The notes under the pieces are model-generated. The model saw only the letters and a list, made by a program, of their open reading frames with translations. It had not been told where the DNA came from and did not search any database. Below, piece after piece: positions 59,731 to 64,000 of a DNA stretch of 64,000 nucleotides. The stretch's first letter is position 1. Every line of letters begins with the position of its first letter. The translations under genes were made by a program, and so were the position numbers. The stretch is from Dokdonella sp. (GTDB taxonomy: Bacteria > Pseudomonadota > Gammaproteobacteria > Xanthomonadales > Rhodanobacteraceae). The stretch is taken from the NCBI GenBank assembly GCA_024707225.1, contig JANQAE010000001.1, positions 1,488,001 through 1,552,000 of the forward strand, in the 5' to 3' direction.

Positions 59731-61002
59731 TCAGCGCCGCGGATCGGGCTCGCAGCTCAGCACCGCGAGGCCGGAGGCCGCACCCGTGCCGGCGACGCCG
59801 GCGGCACCGACCTCACTGAAGCTGCCGGCGATCGCGAGCCGGCCGTCCGGCAGCGTCATCGCCTTGTTCGGATTGTCGCCGGTGCCGCCGGCCACTTCGA
59901 CCCAGTCGCCGTCCTGCAGCTTGGCGAAGCGCCGGATCGGCGTGCCCAGCGTATCGGCCGTGAACGTACCGACCGCATACAGCGCCGGACCGCTGCCGTC
60001 GTCGTAGACCTCGAAGTCGCGGACCTCGCTCGGCATCGGGAAGCCGTGGCCGACCGCCGACAGCGTCGTGCCGTCCCAGCGCGCGACCGCGAACATCGGC
60101 ACGTTGTCGGTGGCCGAGGCGTCGAAGCGGCCGCCGATGTAGAGCGCGTCCTCGAACACGGCCAGGGCCTGCACCTGCGAGATGTTGCTGGTCGCGCGCT
60201 TGACGCCGCCGCCGACCGAGAAGAAGCCGCTGCCGTCGAAGCCCATGACGTTCTTGGACTCGACCACGATCTCGCCGCCGCTGCCGTCGGGCAGGCGGAT
60301 GCGGTCGAAGCGACCGCCGACGTAGAGGTCGCCGCGGTACTCGACCATCGTCATGATGATCGGCGCGACCAGGCCCTCGAAGCCCTCGCTGTGCGTCTCC
60401 CAGCTGCTGCCGTCCCACAGCGCGAGCAGCGGAAACTGCGGAATGCCGGTGGTGCCGCCGATGGCCAGACGCCCCTTGTAGACCAGACCGGACCAGCCGA
60501 AGGTCAGGCCCGGGAAACTGGCGCCGGCCAGCGCGCCGGCGGTCGTGCCGTCCCAGCTGAAGACGACATTGGTATTGGGCACCGCGGCGCCGCCGAAGCT
60601 GATGCCGTTCTGACTGCCGACGACGTAGAGCTTCTCGCCGTCGCCCGGATCGAACGAGACGAAATCGGTCACGAAGCCGTCGCTGAGACTGGTCGTGCCG
60701 AGCGCTTGAGTGGTGCCGGCGGCCAGATCGATGCGCGCCACACCGTTGCTGACGCCGTTGAACGACGAGCCGGCCGAGCCGCCGGCATAGGCATCGGCGC
60801 CCCAGCGGCCGATGCCGTTGAGCGAACCGCCCGGCGTGCCGAGCGCGGTATCCCAACCACAGGTCACCGGACGCGGCGGATCGAAGCCGTCGGCGAAGAT
60901 CGGGTCGTTCGGATCGCCGGCCGGCGCGGCCGTGGCCAGCAGCGCGGCCGCGCCGAACAAGGCGACTGAAACGGAAACCGCCATCGGATGTAGCCTCTTC
61001 AT
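59731..61002 (-). CDS. Secreted beta-propeller-like protein with FADGFD signature
   Basis: 423 residues from ATG 61002, signal peptide (MAVSVSVALFGAAALLATAAPA), then directly IFADGFDPP, the lineage signature here near the N-terminus. Repeated blades with a G-x-L-Y-V/I-G-G-R-F-D pattern (YRGDLYVGGRFDRI, FEDALYIGGRFDAS, MFAVARWDG) suggest a propeller of the Kelch/galactose-oxidase-like type. Exported; function not recognised. Lies inside the aceF-lpd interval. Confidence 0.65.
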   Translation of the reverse strand: MKRLHPMAVSVSVALFGAAALLATAAPAGDPNDPIFADGFDPPRPVTCGWDTALGTPGGSLNGIGRWGADAYAGGSAGSSFNGVSNGVARIDLAAGTTQALGTTSLSDGFVTDFVSFDPGDGEKLYVVGSQNGISFGGAAVPNTNVVFSWDGTTAGALAGASFPGLTFGWSGLVYKGRLAIGGTTGIPQFPLLALWDGSSWETHSEGFEGLVAPIIMTMVEYRGDLYVGGRFDRIRLPDGSGGEIVVESKNVMGFDGSGFFSVGGGVKRATSNISQVQALAVFEDALYIGGRFDASATDNVPMFAVARWDGTTLSAVGHGFPMPSEVRDFEVYDDGSGPALYAVGTFTADTLGTPIRRFAKLQDGDWVEVAGGTGDNPNKAMTLPDGRLAIAGSFSEVGAAGVAGTGAASGLAVLSCEPDPRR

Positions 61003-61090
61003 GCCTGCACTCCTCGTCGTCGTATGGGGTCGATCGGGTCAGCGGAACGGCCGTCCTGGCGGTGAAACGGTGGTGATGCCGGCGGACGCG

Positions 61091-62497
61091 TCAGCGCAGG
61101 ACCTCCGGCTCGAACCCGTCGGCGAAGAGGCGATCCTCGACGCTCAGGCGATTGAAGAAGACCACGACCGACGGCTGGCCGGAGTAGCCGATCGCCAGGT
61201 CGAGCCGGCCGTCGCCGTCGAAATCAGCCGCGGCCAGCGCGGTACCCGAGGCGGCGGCGTCGTAGCTCCAGTCCGGCATCGCGGCCGGCAGGCCGGGCCG
61301 GTTCCGATACAGATCGGCACGGCCGGTCGAGAAATCGATCTCGACGATGTCGGGCAGGCCGTCGCCGTCGACATCGACCACCAGCAGATCCTGGTGGCTC
61401 GAATCGCGGCCGGACGTCCAGGCGTCGGTGAAGCCGCCGGCGCCGTCGTTGAGGAACACGTGCAGGCGATCGTCCAGACCGATCACGACGTCCGGATCGC
61501 CGTCGCCGTCCATGTCGGCGAAGGCGATGCCGCGATCGCCCTGCCCGCTGCCGAACGTCAGTGACGGCGCGGGCGCCGGCAGCGTGCCGGCGTTGACGTG
61601 CACGCCGCTGGTGAAGCCGACCCATCGGGCCAGGCCGATCTCGGGCCGGCCGTCGCCGTCGAGGTCGCCGGCGGCGACGCTGTTCTGGATCGAGGCCTGG
61701 GCCGACTGCCAGACCGGCGTCGTCGTCAGCTGGCCGTCGTCGTTGCGGAACAGATAGGCCGGGCGGTGCACGTCGGGCGAGCCGCGGCCCTGGTTGGCGG
61801 TGACCAGGTCCAGATCGCCGTCGCCGTCGATGTCGACCAGCTTCATGCCGACCGCCCAGGCCGGCTGCGCGCTCTGCCAGCCCGGCGTCGTCGCCAGGCC
61901 CGCCGCGCTGCCGAAGTAGATCGAGTTGGGCGAGTACGCGCTGCCGCCGTTGGCGACGACCAGATCGTTGTGGCCGTCGCCGTCGATGTCGGCGATCGCC
62001 GCATCGCCGGAATGGACCTGATCGGCCGAGACCCAGCCGGCCTCGGCGGCGAGGCCGCTGCCGTCGTTGAAATAGACGAAGTTGCGCCAGTCCTCGTACG
62101 GCGGAAAGCTCGAGGACTGGTAGCACACGGCCGCGAGGTCCGGCCGGCCGTCGTCGTTCAGATCGCCGGTCGCTAGCCCGCCGACCTGGAGGCGCAGCGT
62201 GTTCTGCCAGTCCGGTGCGTCGCCGAACGGCAGCCCGGCGTCACCGCGCGGCGCGACGACCGGTCCCGATTCCCCGGCATCGGCGCGCGCGACCGTGCGT
62301 GCGTCCGGACCGATCTCGATTGCCGGCGCGGCGGTCGGACCGCTGTCGATCGCGCGCCCGTCGATCGCCACGGTCGCGAGCGCATTGCGCGGCGGCATGA
62401 GCGAGGCGGCCGAGGCCGGGTCCGGCACGATCGCGCTCAGCAGCGCCGCGACCGTGGCGGCCGCGATGCCGTGCAGCGGAACGGAGCGGGCCGGCAT
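61091..62497 (-). CDS. Secreted FG-GAP/VCBS repeat protein with C-terminal FADGFE signature
   Basis: 468 residues from ATG 62497. A signal peptide (HGIAAATVAALLSAIVPDPASA) and at least six FG-GAP blades with Ca-binding-type loops D-x-(D/N)-x-D-G-x-x-D (DLNDDGRPDLAAV, DIDGDGHNDLVVA, DIDGDGDLDLVTA, DMDGDGDPDVVIG, DVDGDGLPDIVEI, DFDGDGRLDLAIG). It ends RLFADGFEPEVLR. An exported integrin-alpha-like propeller; role unknown. The start is 12 nt from the aceF stop, so it may be cotranscribed with aceF. Confidence 0.75.
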   Translation of the reverse strand: MPARSVPLHGIAAATVAALLSAIVPDPASAASLMPPRNALATVAIDGRAIDSGPTAAPAIEIGPDARTVARADAGESGPVVAPRGDAGLPFGDAPDWQNTLRLQVGGLATGDLNDDGRPDLAAVCYQSSSFPPYEDWRNFVYFNDGSGLAAEAGWVSADQVHSGDAAIADIDGDGHNDLVVANGGSAYSPNSIYFGSAAGLATTPGWQSAQPAWAVGMKLVDIDGDGDLDLVTANQGRGSPDVHRPAYLFRNDDGQLTTTPVWQSAQASIQNSVAAGDLDGDGRPEIGLARWVGFTSGVHVNAGTLPAPAPSLTFGSGQGDRGIAFADMDGDGDPDVVIGLDDRLHVFLNDGAGGFTDAWTSGRDSSHQDLLVVDVDGDGLPDIVEIDFSTGRADLYRNRPGLPAAMPDWSYDAAASGTALAAADFDGDGRLDLAIGYSGQPSVVVFFNRLSVEDRLFADGFEPEVLR

Positions 62498-62508
62498 CGC
62501 GGCGCGCC

Positions 62509-63906
62509 TTAGAGCAGCACCCGCCGCATGTCCGCCAGCACCTGGCCGAGATACGTCGTGAAGCGCGCGGCCGAGGCGCCGTCGATGACGCGGTGGTCGT
62601 AGCTCAGCGACAGCGGCAACAGCAGGCGCGGCTCGAAGTCCTTGCCGTTCCAGACCGGTGCCGTCTGGCTCTTGGAGACGCCGAGGATCGCCACCTCCGG
62701 CGCGTTGATGATCGGCGTGAACGCGGTACCGCCGATGCCGCCGAGGCTCGAGATCGAAAAGCAGCCGCCGGACATGTCGGCCGGCCCGAGCTTACCGTCG
62801 CGCGCCTTCTTGGCCAGCGCGCCGGTTTCGGCCGCGATCTCGAGCACGCCCTTGCGGTCGGCGTCGCGCAGCACCGGCACGACCAGGCCGTTCGGCGTGT
62901 CGGCGGCGAAGCCGATGTGGAAGTACTGCTTGAGGATCAGCGTATCGCCGCCCGGATCGAGCGAGGCGTTGAACTCCGGAAACTTCTTGAGCGCCGCGAC
63001 CACCGCCTTGATCAGGAACGCCAGCATCGTCAGCTTGATGCCGGCCTTCTCGTTCTCCTTGTTGAGCGCGACACGCAGCGCTTCCAGGTCGGTCACATCG
63101 GCATGGTCGTGCTGGGTGACGTGCGGGATCATCGCCCAGTTGCGCGCCAGGTTCGCGCCGGAGATCTTCTTGATCTTCGACAGCGGCCGCTGCTCGACCG
63201 GGCCGAACTTCGAGAAATCGACCTGCGGCCACGGCAGCAGCTGCAGGCCGCCGCCGGCCGCGGGCGCCGCGGCCGCGCCGCCGGCCAGCGCCTTCTTGAC
63301 GTAGGCCTGCACGTCGTCGCGGACGATGCGGCCGCTGCGCGCGCTGCCGCTGACCTTGCGCAGGTCGACGCCGAGCTCGCGCGCGAACAGGCGCACCGCC
63401 GGGCTGGCGTGCGGCACCTTCTCCGGCAGCACGGTATCGGCACCGAACGCGACCGGCGGCGTGCGCGGGCCCGACGCCTCCGGATCGAGATCGGGCGCGA
63501 CCGCGGCGGTCTGCAGTTCGCTGAGCGCGGCCGGCCGGCGCGTGTCGACGGTCGCCTGCCCGGGCTTGTCGGCCGGTTGGGCGGGCGCCGCAGGCGCGGG
63601 TTCAGCGGCCTTGGCAGGCTCGGCCGCCTTCGCGGCCGCTGCGGGCTTGGCCTCGGCGGCCGGCGCGTCGCCGGCCTCGACGATCGCGACGATCGAGCCT
63701 TCGCTGACCGTGTCGCCGATCTTCACGCGCAGTTCCTTGACGATGCCGTCGGCCGAGGACGGCACTTCCATCGTCGCCTTGTCCGATTCGAGCGTGACCA
63801 GGCCCTGGTCCTTGCGCACGCTATCGCCCGGCTTGACCAGCAGCTCGATGACGGGAATGTCGGTGTAGTTGCCGATGTCGGGGACTTTGACTTCTTGGCT
63901 GGCCAT
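62509..63906 (-). CDS. aceF: Dihydrolipoyllysine-residue acetyltransferase (PDH E2)
   Basis: 465 residues from ATG 63906; an in-frame ATG nine codons upstream is less likely because MASQEVKVPDIGNY matches the family start. One lipoyl domain (LESDKATMEVP), an Ala/Pro linker, a peripheral-subunit-binding domain (ASPAVRLFARELGVDLRKVSGSARSGRI), and the catalytic domain with WAMIPHVTQHDHADVT, and the active-site DHRVIDGASAARF. Transfers acetyl groups to CoA in the cytoplasm. The E1 gene aceE would be expected upstream, outside the window. Confidence 0.95.
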   Translation of the reverse strand: MASQEVKVPDIGNYTDIPVIELLVKPGDSVRKDQGLVTLESDKATMEVPSSADGIVKELRVKIGDTVSEGSIVAIVEAGDAPAAEAKPAAAAKAAEPAKAAEPAPAAPAQPADKPGQATVDTRRPAALSELQTAAVAPDLDPEASGPRTPPVAFGADTVLPEKVPHASPAVRLFARELGVDLRKVSGSARSGRIVRDDVQAYVKKALAGGAAAAPAAGGGLQLLPWPQVDFSKFGPVEQRPLSKIKKISGANLARNWAMIPHVTQHDHADVTDLEALRVALNKENEKAGIKLTMLAFLIKAVVAALKKFPEFNASLDPGGDTLILKQYFHIGFAADTPNGLVVPVLRDADRKGVLEIAAETGALAKKARDGKLGPADMSGGCFSISSLGGIGGTAFTPIINAPEVAILGVSKSQTAPVWNGKDFEPRLLLPLSLSYDHRVIDGASAARFTTYLGQVLADMRRVLL

Positions 63907-64000
63907 CAAGCTGCTCCGGATGATCGCCGACACGGGCCCGCTCGGCGTTGCAATCGGGCTATTGTGGCGCCGAAGCGCGATCCCGCCAACCGCGATCGGC

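Noticed and set aside
57968-60007. A 679-codon open frame on the + strand
   Set aside because: Antisense to lpd and the propeller gene, composed of typical reverse-complement artefact composition; not a gene.

Overview
The window looks like the chromosome of a very GC-rich gammaproteobacterium of the order Lysobacterales (Xanthomonadales), probably Rhodanobacteraceae. Three things suggest this: the uvrC-pgsA-tRNA-Gly-tRNA-Cys block, separate lipoyl-bearing aceF and lpd genes, and secreted proteins carrying the FADGF(E/D) signature that I associate with Dokdonella and Rudaea relatives. Taxonomy is inference from gene content, not a placement.

Layout. (1) 1-14.5 kb is host chromosome: the end of a TPR protein, a NarL-type two-component pair, a secreted surface protein, a sugar-dehydrogenase/PEBP fusion, two tRNAs, pgsA, uvrC, an NHL-repeat protein, a low-molecular-weight phosphatase, kdsB, an EamA transporter and ispG. 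(2) 14,560-52,934 is a 38.4-kb lambda-like siphovirus prophage inserted in the 3' end of a tRNA-Val(GAC) gene, bounded by a perfect 49-bp duplication. (3) 53.2-64 kb is host again: a possible PilZ protein, a nucleotide pyrophosphatase, a polytopic membrane protein, and lpd and aceF of pyruvate dehydrogenase separated by two secreted proteins.

Prophage. Leftward genes run from a Cro-like repressor (41.7 kb) through a possible CII-like regulator, a cytosine methyltransferase, O/P-like replication genes, the terminase, a Mor-like regulator, portal, a protease-capsid fusion, lysis genes (holin candidate, endolysin, Rz/Rz1), small fibre-like genes, and tail genes including tape measure and hub proteins. 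Rightward genes run from a CI-like repressor and a separate early promoter (43.3 kb) through small early genes, a sliding-clamp homologue, the DGR, an AlpA-like protein and the integrase.

The most interesting system is a complete diversity-generating retroelement (DGR) in the rightward operon: Avd (49,060), a 133-nt template repeat (49,558-49,690), a DGR-type reverse transcriptase (49,500-50,894), and three DUF1566-like target genes (44,499; 45,035; 48,523), each ending in a 133-nt variable repeat. Aligning template to targets by eye gives 31 substitutions, and all 31 fall at template adenines. The targets lie in the early operon rather than the tail module, and the template is in frame inside the RT reading frame.

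Caution on quality: at least 11 single-nucleotide frame breaks interrupt otherwise intact genes, host and phage alike (uvrC three times, ispG, a kinase, terS, the methyltransferase twice and others), some at short homopolymers. I treat these as probable sequencing errors and annotate the genes as whole.
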